Source of the DNA: a virus | DNA length: 40,931 nt | Direction: 5' to 3' (one strand) | IMG/VR virus record: IMGVR_UViG_3300037189_005284 | Span: 1-40,931 of that record | Part shown: positions 1-7,780 of the stretch, piece after piece | Numbering within the stretch: position 1 is the stretch's first letter | How the letters are laid out: each line of letters begins with the position of its first letter | Position numbers and translations under genes: made by a program | Notes under the pieces: generated by a model | What the model saw: the letters and a program-made list of their open reading frames with translations, nothing else | Databases searched by the model: none | What the model was told of the DNA's origin: nothing

Positions 1-151
1 ATAGAGAATCGACCTCATTGAAACCTTCACGAGGAACATACCAGCAGTCATGGCCCATAATCTTGATAGACTCGACAATGTTATCTTCCATGAGACGCTG
101 CTCATTTGTAGATGCTGGTGAGAAGTTATTGAAATATACTGAAGTTGCCAT
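1..151 (-). CDS. 14: Neck protein gp14 (partial, 5' end only)
   Basis: Only the first 50 codons are in the window; the gene runs off the left edge. The N-terminus reads MATSVYFNNFSPASTNEQ and continues through VESIKIMGHDCWYVPRE, the pattern of the T4-like neck protein gp14 in marine T4-like phages. gp14 joins gp13 to close the filled head and form the site where the tail docks. The ATG lies 3 nt after the gp13 stop codon, and a ribosome-binding site (AGG) falls inside the last gp13 codons, so translation is probably coupled. The order gp13-gp14 is that of T4 and supports the call. Only the N-terminal quarter or less can be judged. Confidence 0.85.
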   Translation of the reverse strand, partial: MATSVYFNNFSPASTNEQRLMEDNIVESIKIMGHDCWYVPREGFNEVDSL

Positions 152-154
152 ATC

Positions 155-898
155 TTAACCTACCAGGAACATAGGTGGTTCTTCGTAGGTATCTCTTATC
201 AGTTGCTCTAGTTCTTTGATCTCATCCATCGCTTCGGTATAGATTTGCTGACCGTTCATGGTAATACCGCCTGGTAGCTGCATACCACCAAACTTCTTCA
301 TGTTATTACCCCACTGCTTTTTGATGTATGCTGTGGCCAATCTCTTGAGCATCAGGTCATTGTAGACCTTGGTGTATGTATTTGGATCTATGATGATGAA
401 GCACTCGATGACAATCCATTCACCTGGTGTCACGCCGCTGATCCAGTTCTGGTCAATATAAAGCTTGTTTGTATGACGATTGAAACGAACTGGTGTCTCA
501 CCAGAGAAAAGAAGGTCGAGTGTGCGAATATGTTGCTGTGTGAGAGCATACTGTACATATGAAGTAGAGGTGAAGTCATAAAGTTCGTGTAGACGCAACT
601 GATAGCGAAGATCAAACATGTTAACTGAAGCATTGGTGGAACCAATAGGAAAAATGCGATTGACACCAATGATAGAGTCAGGTATAGTGATATACTTGTT
701 TGTCATATCAGTAGAGGTAATTTCATGTGTTAGATACCAGCGTTCTACACCATCAAAGTGAAACTGCTGATAGTATTGAAGGGCCTGGTCAATTCTATCT
801 TCGACCTGGTCATCATCAACATTGATCTCAATAACAGGGAAACCTAGTTCTCTGAGGCACCAGTCTTTGAATTGCTCTCTTGTTGATGGAATTGACAT
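155..898 (-). CDS. 13: Neck protein gp13
   Basis: This 247-aa protein matches the T4-like neck protein gp13, which with gp14 forms the head-tail connector collar. Seen features are the N-terminal LGFPVIEINVDDDQVEDRI (about residues 18-36), then YYQQFHFDGVERWYL, the central RFNRHTNKLYIDQNW, and the C-terminal KKQWGNNMKKFGGMQLPGG followed by an acidic helix. T4 gp13 is longer (309 aa), but this length is usual in cyanophage-type relatives. An AAGG ribosome-binding site precedes the ATG. An imperfect late-promoter octamer (AATAAATA) lies 22 nt upstream. The gene sits directly after the fibre block, the position of gp13 after wac in T4. Confidence 0.9.
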   Translation of the reverse strand: MSIPSTREQFKDWCLRELGFPVIEINVDDDQVEDRIDQALQYYQQFHFDGVERWYLTHEITSTDMTNKYITIPDSIIGVNRIFPIGSTNASVNMFDLRYQLRLHELYDFTSTSYVQYALTQQHIRTLDLLFSGETPVRFNRHTNKLYIDQNWISGVTPGEWIVIECFIIIDPNTYTKVYNDLMLKRLATAYIKKQWGNNMKKFGGMQLPGGITMNGQQIYTEAMDEIKELEQLIRDTYEEPPMFLVG

Positions 899-920
899 TT
901 AACTACCTTCTGTTTTCTGG

Positions 921-928
921 TATTTATT
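921..928 (-). promoter_or_regulatory. Weak candidate late promoter before gp13
   Basis: The minus strand reads AATAAATA here, one mismatch from the T4 late octamer TATAAATA. It lies 22 nt upstream of the gp13 ATG and overlaps the stop codon of the preceding gene. It would separate the neck genes from the fibre block. With one mismatch in AT-rich DNA it could be chance. Confidence 0.3.
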
Positions 929-1238
929 GTACATCAGGTTTGGGAATGTTATCTTTAACATTCTGTATGTATTCTCTCCAACCTTCTATACCTTTGTCAA
1001 ATATGATGGCTAGTTGCTGATCGGCTGTAGGATAGTGTTTCGCTCTCTCTAGTCTATAGTCGTCAGATAGTTGTGCATATTTCCATGCAGTCTGAAGCTC
1101 TTCTTCTGTTGGTTTAGGATAGAAAAGGTCTTCCCAAATGATATCTTCATATTTCCAACCACCTTCAGGAACAGTATTACCAGACAGCTTCCATTTGGCC
1201 TGAGGTAGTATGAACATGATTGCTACGCCGTAATTCAT
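924..1238 (-). CDS. Tail fibre / tail assembly chaperone-like protein
   Basis: This 104-aa protein has the shape of small phage tail-assembly chaperones (Phage_tail_APC type). A tryptophan-rich N-terminal part (WKYEDIIWEDLFYPKPTEEE, about residues 28-47) is followed by the family-like tail YRLERAKHYPTADQQLAIIF and then WREYIQNVKDNIPKP. Such proteins usually help fold or trimerise the fibre encoded just upstream, here the glycine-rich 456-aa fibre that ends 11 nt before. The start at 1238 is supported by an AGAGGT ribosome-binding site; the internal Met at residue 8 has none. The family call rests on motif resemblance only, so the function is inferred. Confidence 0.75.
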   Translation of the reverse strand: MNYGVAIMFILPQAKWKLSGNTVPEGGWKYEDIIWEDLFYPKPTEEELQTAWKYAQLSDDYRLERAKHYPTADQQLAIIFDKGIEGWREYIQNVKDNIPKPDVQ

Positions 1239-1249
1239 TTTGACCTCTT

Positions 1250-2620
1250 TTAGTAATACAGGATTGCTAGACCATGACCACCTTGACCTGCCTCATCACC
1301 ACCTCTTGCATATTGATAGGTGTTATCTGTGGACAGGTCTGGATCTTGAAAAAATGGAGGCGTAAAAGAACTACCAGTATAAGTTTGACCCATCAAGACT
1401 GAAGAGTGTACATATCCTGAACCACCTCCGCCGCCGCCCATAGAACCATATGCACTACTATAGCAACCTGATCCTCCACCATACCAACCTCCGCCGCCGC
1501 CGCCGCCATAAGGAGAGCCAAATTGATGAGTCCCTCCTAAAAATGCAGCTCCGGCTTGCCCATTAGTGTAGTTTGCGGTTCCACCATCTCCACCAGCAGA
1601 TTGTGTCCCACCCCTACCATTACTCTCATTACGATTGTATAATGTTATGTTACCGATATGACCTACTGTTCCACCACCAGCGCCGCCACTATTTAAGTCA
1701 TAGCCGTTTACTGCACCCCCACCACCACCACCGCCAGCCACGAGAACCCAGCCGCGAGAAGGAACATTAATACTAGAAGAACCACCACCAGAAGCGCAAT
1801 ATCTATTGTCTGAAGTAGATGTTGCAGGTGCACCTCCATCAGGATATGATGTTATAGAATTTGCACGGGCCGAACCACCTTGACCGATTCTTATATTACA
1901 GGTTTCTCCAGGAACAACCTGTAATATACCCATGCTATATCCGCCAGCACCACCTAGAGAACCCTGTCGCCAACCACCATATGATCCGCCGCCACCACCT
2001 GCACCCCAAAGTTTGGTGAATATTCTTGTTATACCTGTCGGTACGACAAAAGATTGATCTGAACCTGTATATGTTATAACTGTACGAGTACCATAATTTA
2101 CGGGTGTGAGAATGCCATTGTCGTCCTTAAAATCAAATCCATATGCACTGAAGATATGTCTCTTGTTTGTTACGGCATCGAGTTTGATAGACACATTAGA
2201 ATCAGATGAAGATAGAGTATTCGTAAACACACGACCTGAGGTGAAGTAACCATTACCTGTATTGCTTCTTACATCAGTTTCAAATGTGGCATTACTAGTA
2301 ACTCTGAGATTACCTGCAACAACTAGGCTACCTTGAAGTGTGACATTGCTATTGGCCAGATATGATCCAATGTTGACGTTGGCAGCAAATGGTGCCCAAC
2401 CATTGATGATATAACCTTCAAATGCGTTGTTCGAAGTATTATAACGGATCATTCCACTTTCAGGTGCAGTTGGTTTCGTTGTATTATCGCCTACAGGGAT
2501 AAGAATGGCATCACCATTCAGTGTCATCACATTGCCAGTACCTCTATAGGTTATCTTGACAATCTCTGCGGTATCAAGCAGAATACCTTCTGCGCCTAGT
2601 GTATTAGCTGTTTGTGCCAT
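1250..2620 (-). CDS. Tail fibre with C-terminal glycine-rich (ALK/LTK-like) domain
   Basis: This 456-aa protein is a probable receptor-binding fibre tip. The N-terminal 200 residues look like a phage fibre shaft: an ESGMIRYNTSNNAFEGYI motif (about residues 54-71), then beta-repeat sequence (GSLVVAGNLRVTSNATFETD). From about residue 195 a domain begins with SFVVPTGITRIFTKLWGAGG and runs to the end as loops of poly-glycine (GGGGGGG, GGGGGWYGGGSGCY, GGGGGGSGYV) with three cysteines. This pattern resembles the glycine-rich domain of ALK/LTK receptors, also found in bacterial and phage surface proteins. The gene is followed by a tail-assembly chaperone. The ribosome-binding site is weak (GAGAT). 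Receptor binding is inferred. Confidence 0.8.
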   Translation of the reverse strand: MAQTANTLGAEGILLDTAEIVKITYRGTGNVMTLNGDAILIPVGDNTTKPTAPESGMIRYNTSNNAFEGYIINGWAPFAANVNIGSYLANSNVTLQGSLVVAGNLRVTSNATFETDVRSNTGNGYFTSGRVFTNTLSSSDSNVSIKLDAVTNKRHIFSAYGFDFKDDNGILTPVNYGTRTVITYTGSDQSFVVPTGITRIFTKLWGAGGGGGSYGGWRQGSLGGAGGYSMGILQVVPGETCNIRIGQGGSARANSITSYPDGGAPATSTSDNRYCASGGGSSSINVPSRGWVLVAGGGGGGGAVNGYDLNSGGAGGGTVGHIGNITLYNRNESNGRGGTQSAGGDGGTANYTNGQAGAAFLGGTHQFGSPYGGGGGGGWYGGGSGCYSSAYGSMGGGGGGSGYVHSSVLMGQTYTGSSFTPPFFQDPDLSTDNTYQYARGGDEAGQGGHGLAILYY

Positions 2621-2626
2621 AAAAAA

Positions 2627-5197
2627 TTATCTCGCTTTGAGTTCTTCAACTTCTCTTCTGAGTTCTTTGATGGCCTCAATTAATAGAGGTACGATACGGT
2701 CGTACTTTACGGCTAGCATACCATCTTGTCTTTCACCAACAACCTCAGGTAGAACTTCTCTTACCTCCTGAGCAATGACACCAACATCGTGCTTACGGAC
2801 AAAGTAACCATCTATCTCACCTTGATTTTTAAGATAGTCGTCCGTCCAATCGAACTCTACACCACTGATTAGATTTACTTTATCTAGTGAGTTTGTAATC
2901 GTAATGATATTTTCTTTGAGTCTTCTGTCTGAAGAATAGTAGGCAGTTACGTTATTGGCGGCTCTGATTTCACCAGTCACACCTGATGCAGGTGTACCTA
3001 TACCAAGTGAAGTGGTGATATAGGTATTACCTACGACATGTAAGTTTGCGGTAGGTGCTGTTGTGTTGATACCAAGATTACCGTTAGGATTTATAACTAG
3101 CCTTATGTTACCTACACCATCAGAAATTACTATGTTATTGTTACCTGTATTAGAAATGGGTGCAGTCGATCCTGTATATGCACCGATGACTACGTTATTA
3201 GCACCGGTTGTTATGCTTTGGCCGGCCTGATAACCTATGCCAATATTGTTTACACCTGTTGACAGACCGAAAAGTGCATAGTATCCTAATGCTATGTTAT
3301 ATGAACCTGTTGCCTGATACAGAGAATTATAACCAACAGAAGTACTACCTATACCCGATACGACTGTATTTAATGCGCCACCACCTAAAGCTGTATTATA
3401 TTGGCCACCGATGGCAGACTGAAGAGCACCTGAACCTACAGCCGTATTATATGTGGCTGTGGTATTATTATAAAGAGCATACATGCCCACGGCCACATTG
3501 TTAGAACCATTGGTGATTGCATATAATGATCCGTAACCAACTGCGGTATTGTTCGTACCTGAACCTGTGCCAGCACTCTGCAATGCGTAACTACCTACAG
3601 CAGTATTATAAGAACCTGTAATGTTGTTGGTTAGGGCATTGAGACCTACAGCCGTATTATGTATACCAATGGTATTATAGTATAGGGCTTGTGAACCAAC
3701 AGCAGTGTTATATACGCCTGTAGTGTTATTATACATTGCGGTGTGGCCAAGGGCCGTATTATTAGTACCAATAGTATTGCTAAGTAAGGCCTGAATACCA
3801 ACTGCTGTATTATAATTACCTGTTGTATTAAGTTGCAGAGCATAGTAACCCATTGCAGTGTTTTGTGTACCGACAGAGTTTGTATATAGAGCAAAATAAC
3901 CAACAGCAGTGTTATAGTTGCCAGTTGTATTGCTAAAGAGGGCTGCATAACCAACGGCTGTTACGTTGCTACCAATAGTATTGGTATAGAGAGCTTGATA
4001 TCCAATAGCAACATTAGCAAAAACGGTATTGTTATAAAGAGCTTGAAATCCAATAGCAACATTAGATATGCCTGTAGTATTAGCCCAAAGGCTACTCGAA
4101 CCAACAGCAGTATTTGAACCACCAGTAGTGTTGTTTCTTTGAGATAGGTTACCTATAGAAACATTATATTGAGCAATAGTACTGGCCTGAAGAGCATACC
4201 AACCGATAGCCACATTATCGGTACCAGTAGTGTTAGTATAGAGTGCATTCGAACCTATTGCGGTATTATTACCGCCAGTAGTGCTGCTATATAGGCTTTG
4301 CCATCCAATGGCGGTATTGTCGGTAGCTATACTAATACCACTCAGTGCTCCATAACCAACGGCAGTATTGTTTACACCTGTGGTATTTGAATAAAGAGCA
4401 TACATACCTACTGCTACATTACTTCCACCTGTGGTGTTAGAAAATAATGCTCGATGACCAACAGCAGTATTATATTGCCCAATTGTGTTAGCCTGAAGAG
4501 CATACATACCTACTGCTGTATTATTGACACCGGTAGTATTTGTGAAAAGGGCATTAGCACCGACAGCAGTATTTGAACCACCAGTAGTATTTGAATAAAG
4601 AGCATAGTAACCTACTGCTACATTGTTTTGACTAGTAGTATTGGTATAGAGAGCATAGTAACCTATTGCAGTATTTGAACCACCAGTAGTGTTGTTTTGT
4701 AGTGATGATGTACCGACGGCCGTATTTTGAACGCCACCAGCATTGAAATACATGCTTTGATAACCAATAGCAATGTTATAACCATCAGTGGTGCTAGACT
4801 GTAGCGCAGCATACCCTATGGCAATATTGTAATTTCCTGTAGTATTAGTATCGAGAGCACCATATCCTAAAGCAATATTACCTTGCCCAATTGTGTTAGC
4901 CTGAAGAGCATAGTAACCTACTGCTGTATTATTGACACCGGTAGTGTTGCTGTAAAGGGCACTAGCACCTACGGCTGTATTATATGAACCAGTTGTGTTG
5001 GCCTGAAGAGCGTTATTTCCAAAAGCTGAATTGACTTGACCAGTACTATTGCTGTAAAGGGCGGCAGCACCAACAGCAGTGTTTTGTATACCTGTAGTAT
5101 TTGAAAAAAGAGCATTCGATCCAACAGCAATGTTGGTGCTGGAAGAACCAGCACCATCGTATTGCAGAACTGTAACACCACTTATCTTAATTGCCAT
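2627..5197 (-). CDS. Repeat tail fibre with C-terminal S74 intramolecular chaperone
   Basis: This 856-aa fibre has three parts. A short N-terminus (residues 1-21) leads into about 39 tandem copies of a 17-residue repeat with consensus NTAVGYYALYSNTTGVN (residues about 22-690), related to the YadA-head left-handed beta-roll. A short beta region (VINPNGNLGINTTAPTANLH) follows. The C-terminal peptidase S74 (endosialidase chaperone) domain starts near residue 752 with YYSSDRRLKENI and includes HDVGVIAQEVREVLPEVVG and KYDRIVPLLIEAIKEL, ending in a coiled coil. S74 domains drive trimerisation and then cut themselves off at the conserved Ser of the SSD motif. An AAAGG ribosome-binding site precedes the ATG. 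The preceding gene is a glycosyltransferase. Confidence 0.88.
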   Translation of the reverse strand: MAIKISGVTVLQYDGAGSSSTNIAVGSNALFSNTTGIQNTAVGAAALYSNSTGQVNSAFGNNALQANTTGSYNTAVGASALYSNTTGVNNTAVGYYALQANTIGQGNIALGYGALDTNTTGNYNIAIGYAALQSSTTDGYNIAIGYQSMYFNAGGVQNTAVGTSSLQNNTTGGSNTAIGYYALYTNTTSQNNVAVGYYALYSNTTGGSNTAVGANALFTNTTGVNNTAVGMYALQANTIGQYNTAVGHRALFSNTTGGSNVAVGMYALYSNTTGVNNTAVGYGALSGISIATDNTAIGWQSLYSSTTGGNNTAIGSNALYTNTTGTDNVAIGWYALQASTIAQYNVSIGNLSQRNNTTGGSNTAVGSSSLWANTTGISNVAIGFQALYNNTVFANVAIGYQALYTNTIGSNVTAVGYAALFSNTTGNYNTAVGYFALYTNSVGTQNTAMGYYALQLNTTGNYNTAVGIQALLSNTIGTNNTALGHTAMYNNTTGVYNTAVGSQALYYNTIGIHNTAVGLNALTNNITGSYNTAVGSYALQSAGTGSGTNNTAVGYGSLYAITNGSNNVAVGMYALYNNTTATYNTAVGSGALQSAIGGQYNTALGGGALNTVVSGIGSTSVGYNSLYQATGSYNIALGYYALFGLSTGVNNIGIGYQAGQSITTGANNVVIGAYTGSTAPISNTGNNNIVISDGVGNIRLVINPNGNLGINTTAPTANLHVVGNTYITTSLGIGTPASGVTGEIRAANNVTAYYSSDRRLKENIITITNSLDKVNLISGVEFDWTDDYLKNQGEIDGYFVRKHDVGVIAQEVREVLPEVVGERQDGMLAVKYDRIVPLLIEAIKELRREVEELKAR
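3180..5134 (-). repeat. 51-nt tandem coding repeats (17-residue beta-roll units)
   Basis: About 39 in-frame copies of a 51-nt unit encode N-[TIV]-A-[VI]-G-x-x-A-L-x-x-N-T-T-G-x-x. Nearly all copies keep exactly 17 residues; one copy (NVAIGFQALYNNTVFA) has 16 and a few near the end have 16-18. The copies have drifted in sequence, strongly so at third codon positions, which suggests old expansion with selection on the protein. Confidence 0.9.
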
Positions 5198-5203
5198 CGG
5201 CGG

Positions 5204-5893
5204 TTACCTTTTATTGAACAGTTTTATCCATTCATAAAAATTACCAACCCAACGCTTTGGTCCGATGTGTGCTGCATTTACGAGAGGATCAAGGTAGATA
5301 GTACCACCAAGATCAGCCCACTTCTTGCAGAACACGATATCTTCTGACCACAATTCACCATCGACAATCTTAACTTCAAATACGGAGCGTGTTGGTCTCT
5401 CTTTATGAGGTTCTTTATATTCTTCCGATGCTTCCCAAATCTTGAGAAGAGCATCTTTACGGATACGCATCATGCCTGTACCAACACCATTGACGGCACA
5501 AAGGCCATTATCACCGACTTCGAATTTGTCGATGAGCTTGACATTGTACATCTCTATATCGGACTTCTTTGGTACAGGTGCACCGACGACTTCTACATCG
5601 TGTGACAACATTCTGAAAAAGTCTTGAGGATTCCAGTCTTGGTCTGTGTCAATGAAGAAAAGGTCATCAACCTCTGCTTCTACGGCCATCTGGAAGATAT
5701 CATTACGGGCCCTCTGAACGAGGGAGTCATAAGACATATAGATTGGAACGACATTAATTCCATTTGCAATACCGATCTTGCATGTTTCAGCAAGGGCAGC
5801 GGCATGCCATACTTCTAACCGACCATCGTGGGACGGAGAGGCTAGCATTACGACACGCATCTTCTGTTCTTCTACTGTAGTTTCTTCAGTCAT
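5204..5893 (-). CDS. GT-A-type glycosyltransferase (family 2-like)
   Basis: This 229-aa protein looks like a nucleotide-sugar glycosyltransferase. Visible motifs are SLVQRARNDI (residues 57-66), a metal-binding DxD (D82-T-D84 in FFIDTDQDW), a substrate-side segment AVNGVGTGMMRIRKDAL, and SEDIVFCKKWADLGG, where the Glu-Asp pair is the likely catalytic-base region, followed by a late His (AAHIG). Enzymes of this group transfer sugars in the cytoplasm to proteins, DNA or surface glycans. The target is not evident; because it lies between fibre genes it may modify fibre or receptor-binding proteins, or host glycan. A GGAG ribosome-binding site precedes the ATG. It is probably co-transcribed with the 105-aa gene upstream from a good late promoter. 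Confidence 0.82.
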   Translation of the reverse strand: MTEETTVEEQKMRVVMLASPSHDGRLEVWHAAALAETCKIGIANGINVVPIYMSYDSLVQRARNDIFQMAVEAEVDDLFFIDTDQDWNPQDFFRMLSHDVEVVGAPVPKKSDIEMYNVKLIDKFEVGDNGLCAVNGVGTGMMRIRKDALLKIWEASEEYKEPHKERPTRSVFEVKIVDGELWSEDIVFCKKWADLGGTIYLDPLVNAAHIGPKRWVGNFYEWIKLFNKR

Positions 5894-5918
5894 AACATAA
5901 CTCCATGATGTAAAAAGA

Positions 5919-6236
5919 TTAAGTCAAATCATTCAAGTTGAAATTAGAAACTTTTTCTTCGGTTGCAGGAAGATTGTGTGCTTCATAGTGGGCATCGAAG
6001 ATAACATCCATATTTGGATTCATGTATCCGATGAGTTCAGCCTTGGTGAATTGAGCTGCGGTCTTGTTGAGATATTCAACATCTTCTGTCGCAGGATAGG
6101 AGCGGGCCCATGTGGTGCCGTTATCGCGGGTGTGAGTATAGAGAACTTCAACTTCCCAAGATTTGACTACTTGGTCTGCGGTTCTTACTGTAGGGGTTGC
6201 TTTCTTTAATACTTTAGTTGTTGCGTACTTTGCCAT
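5919..6236 (-). CDS. Unknown 105-aa protein
   Basis: I do not recognise a family. The protein is soluble, with a basic N-terminus (MAKYATTKVLKKATPT) and a beta-strand-like middle (SWEVEVLYTHTRDNGTTWA), ending in NFNLNDLT. No signal peptide or membrane segment is visible. It has the strongest ribosome-binding site of the fibre block (AGGAGGT, 6 nt before the ATG) and a perfect late-promoter octamer 37 nt upstream, so it is probably made in large amounts late in infection. It lies just upstream of the glycosyltransferase gene, so it may act with that enzyme or be a small virion decoration; both ideas are inference. Confidence 0.75.
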   Translation of the reverse strand: MAKYATTKVLKKATPTVRTADQVVKSWEVEVLYTHTRDNGTTWARSYPATEDVEYLNKTAAQFTKAELIGYMNPNMDVIFDAHYEAHNLPATEEKVSNFNLNDLT

Positions 6237-6256
6237 CTTCGACCTCCTGTGGATTA

Positions 6257-7471
6257 CTAGGCATTCAGTCTTCTATTTATATCATCTATTTGTGCTTGTT
6301 GGTCTTTCAGTGCAGATATGAGTAAAGAAATAATCTGAACGTATGAGACTGTCTTAATATCGTCGTCTTTGGTATGGACAATTTCTGGTAGAATCTTTTC
6401 TACTTCTTGTGCTATCAACCCGAATGATTTGGTGCCGTCACTTTTCCATGTGAAACTGACAGGATTCAACTGGTTGAGGGTTATCATCGTATTGTGTAGC
6501 GGCTCTACATTTTCTTTCAATTTGATATCTGATACGTTATCAAAGTGAGTTGCAAATACTGTATTTCCTACTGACAAGCTTGATGAAATGTTTGCAGTAC
6601 CAATAACATGAAGATTTGAAGTTGGTGAGGTTGTACCAATACCTACGTTACCGCTATTGTCAATGCGGACCACTTCAACAGAAGCATTTGCAAACTGTGT
6701 ATTACCGCTACCTTTTACAACATTGAATCTATGGTCAGTAAATGCCGAATATAATAGTGACTGAGCTTGAGTTGGCATGGTTGGTGAACCAGAGGCTTGA
6801 ATCGTAGAAGACATCGTACTAGATAAATCAGAAGCTGTTGTTGTCCAGTTTATGACACCGTGAAATGTACCTGAACCCGCTGTTCTTGTAAACAAGATAT
6901 AAGGCGGTATACCACCAGTTCCAGTCTGTGTAAGATAAAATCTAGGTCCGTTAGTACCATGGCTGATTGTCATCTGGTTAGAAGATGGATTGAATGTTAA
7001 TCCATAACCAATATTGGCTTGAGCAAATGAACCTGAAGTATTACTCGACATAACAAGATATCTACTTGCAGAAACCGAATCGGTATATATTATAGCGCCG
7101 GCCCCGCCTGTATTAGCTTTATCAAAGGCGGCCGTGATATTACCGTTGGCTGTGTTTAATACCACACCATGCTGAGTGATGTTGGTATTGGCTGTAGTAA
7201 CCGCACCAGTAAGATTGGCTATGTTTGAAGTGATACCAGTGATGCTTGCATTTGCAGTAGTAACGGCACCAATGGCTGCGTTAGCTTGAGTGAAGGCTGC
7301 TACTGCTATGTTAGTGGTATTAGCTGAAAATGAAAGATTACCTGTACCGTCAGTGATAATCATATAGTCTGAAAGACCATTAGATGATGGTAGAGTAAGC
7401 GTTATCGTACCTGAGCTAGTAGATTTGATCGTTACGTTACCAGTAGCGGTATGGTCAAAATTTATAGCCAT
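6257..7471 (-). CDS. Tail fibre with S74 intramolecular chaperone
   Basis: This 404-aa fibre begins with a short beta module (FDHTATGNVTIKSTSSG, then TLPSSNGLSDYMIITDGTGN). A heptad-type coiled-coil stretch follows (about residues 52-125) with SNIANLTGAVTTANTNITQH, the same module used in the 1549-aa and 400-aa fibres. A globular region (about 130-275) includes YLVMSSNTSGSFAQANIGYG. The C-terminal S74 chaperone starts near residue 313 (SDIKLKENVEPLHNTM) and contains FGLIAQEVEKILPEIV and the final coiled coil. This S74 domain is clearly more divergent than those of the 856-aa and 400-aa proteins. The AUG follows a GGGG-containing leader. The role is host recognition, by inference from domain type and location. 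Confidence 0.85.
   Translation of the reverse strand: MAINFDHTATGNVTIKSTSSGTITLTLPSSNGLSDYMIITDGTGNLSFSANTTNIAVAAFTQANAAIGAVTTANASITGITSNIANLTGAVTTANTNITQHGVVLNTANGNITAAFDKANTGGAGAIIYTDSVSASRYLVMSSNTSGSFAQANIGYGLTFNPSSNQMTISHGTNGPRFYLTQTGTGGIPPYILFTRTAGSGTFHGVINWTTTASDLSSTMSSTIQASGSPTMPTQAQSLLYSAFTDHRFNVVKGSGNTQFANASVEVVRIDNSGNVGIGTTSPTSNLHVIGTANISSSLSVGNTVFATHFDNVSDIKLKENVEPLHNTMITLNQLNPVSFTWKSDGTKSFGLIAQEVEKILPEIVHTKDDDIKTVSYVQIISLLISALKDQQAQIDDINRRLNA
6274..6281 (-). promoter_or_regulatory. T4-type late promoter octamer
   Basis: The minus strand reads TATAAATA, a perfect match to the late-promoter element recognised by the gp55-type sigma factor in T4. It lies 37 nt upstream of the 105-aa gene, and the AGGAGGT ribosome-binding site falls between them. 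The spacing is normal, unlike at three other sites in this window. It sits inside the last codons of the upstream S74 fibre gene and would drive the 105-aa gene, the glycosyltransferase and the 856-aa fibre. Confidence 0.65.
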
Positions 7472-7771
7472 TTAAACCCCGATTGATCCTTGCATATCTT
7501 CTTGAGCCATTACCCAAGAATAGCATTTACTTAGAAAGTCTGCACCATCTCTTGATTCGATCTGATCTAATGGTGTATGATAACGGCGGAAATCTACTTC
7601 ACGGGTATCTGGACCAGGAGTAGGTGTACCATAACCAACAATGTCGATCATTACTGTAAACTTTGGATTATCACCACGCTGTCGTGAAATAGCAGCCGTT
7701 GCAATGCGAAAGTATGCACCACTGAAAGGTATACCAAATTGTGAAGTTGTTAAGTCTACTTGAATTGCCAT
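7472..7771 (-). CDS. Small virion protein of unknown function (99 aa)
   Basis: This 99-aa protein is probably a small beta-rich structural protein (GIPFSGAYFRIATAAISR, then PKFTVMIDIVGYGTP). Similar small proteins sit between fibre genes in other T4-like environmental phages, but I cannot name a family. An AAGGAG ribosome-binding site precedes the ATG, and its stop codon directly abuts the ATG of the next fibre gene. No signal peptide, membrane segment or catalytic motif is visible. A fibre accessory or tip protein is plausible. Confidence 0.72.
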   Translation of the reverse strand: MAIQVDLTTSQFGIPFSGAYFRIATAAISRQRGDNPKFTVMIDIVGYGTPTPGPDTREVDFRRYHTPLDQIESRDGADFLSKCYSWVMAQEDMQGSIGV

Positions 7772-7780
7772 AATTTCTCC

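Noticed and set aside
1573-1770. Histidine-rich open frame on the plus strand inside the glycine-rich fibre
   Set aside because: It is the antisense of GGT/GGC glycine codons in the real minus-strand gene; it has no ribosome-binding site and low-complexity composition.
3180-5134. CRISPR-like array suggested by regular repeats
   Set aside because: The units are contiguous 51-nt coding repeats with no spacers, in frame with a fibre protein.
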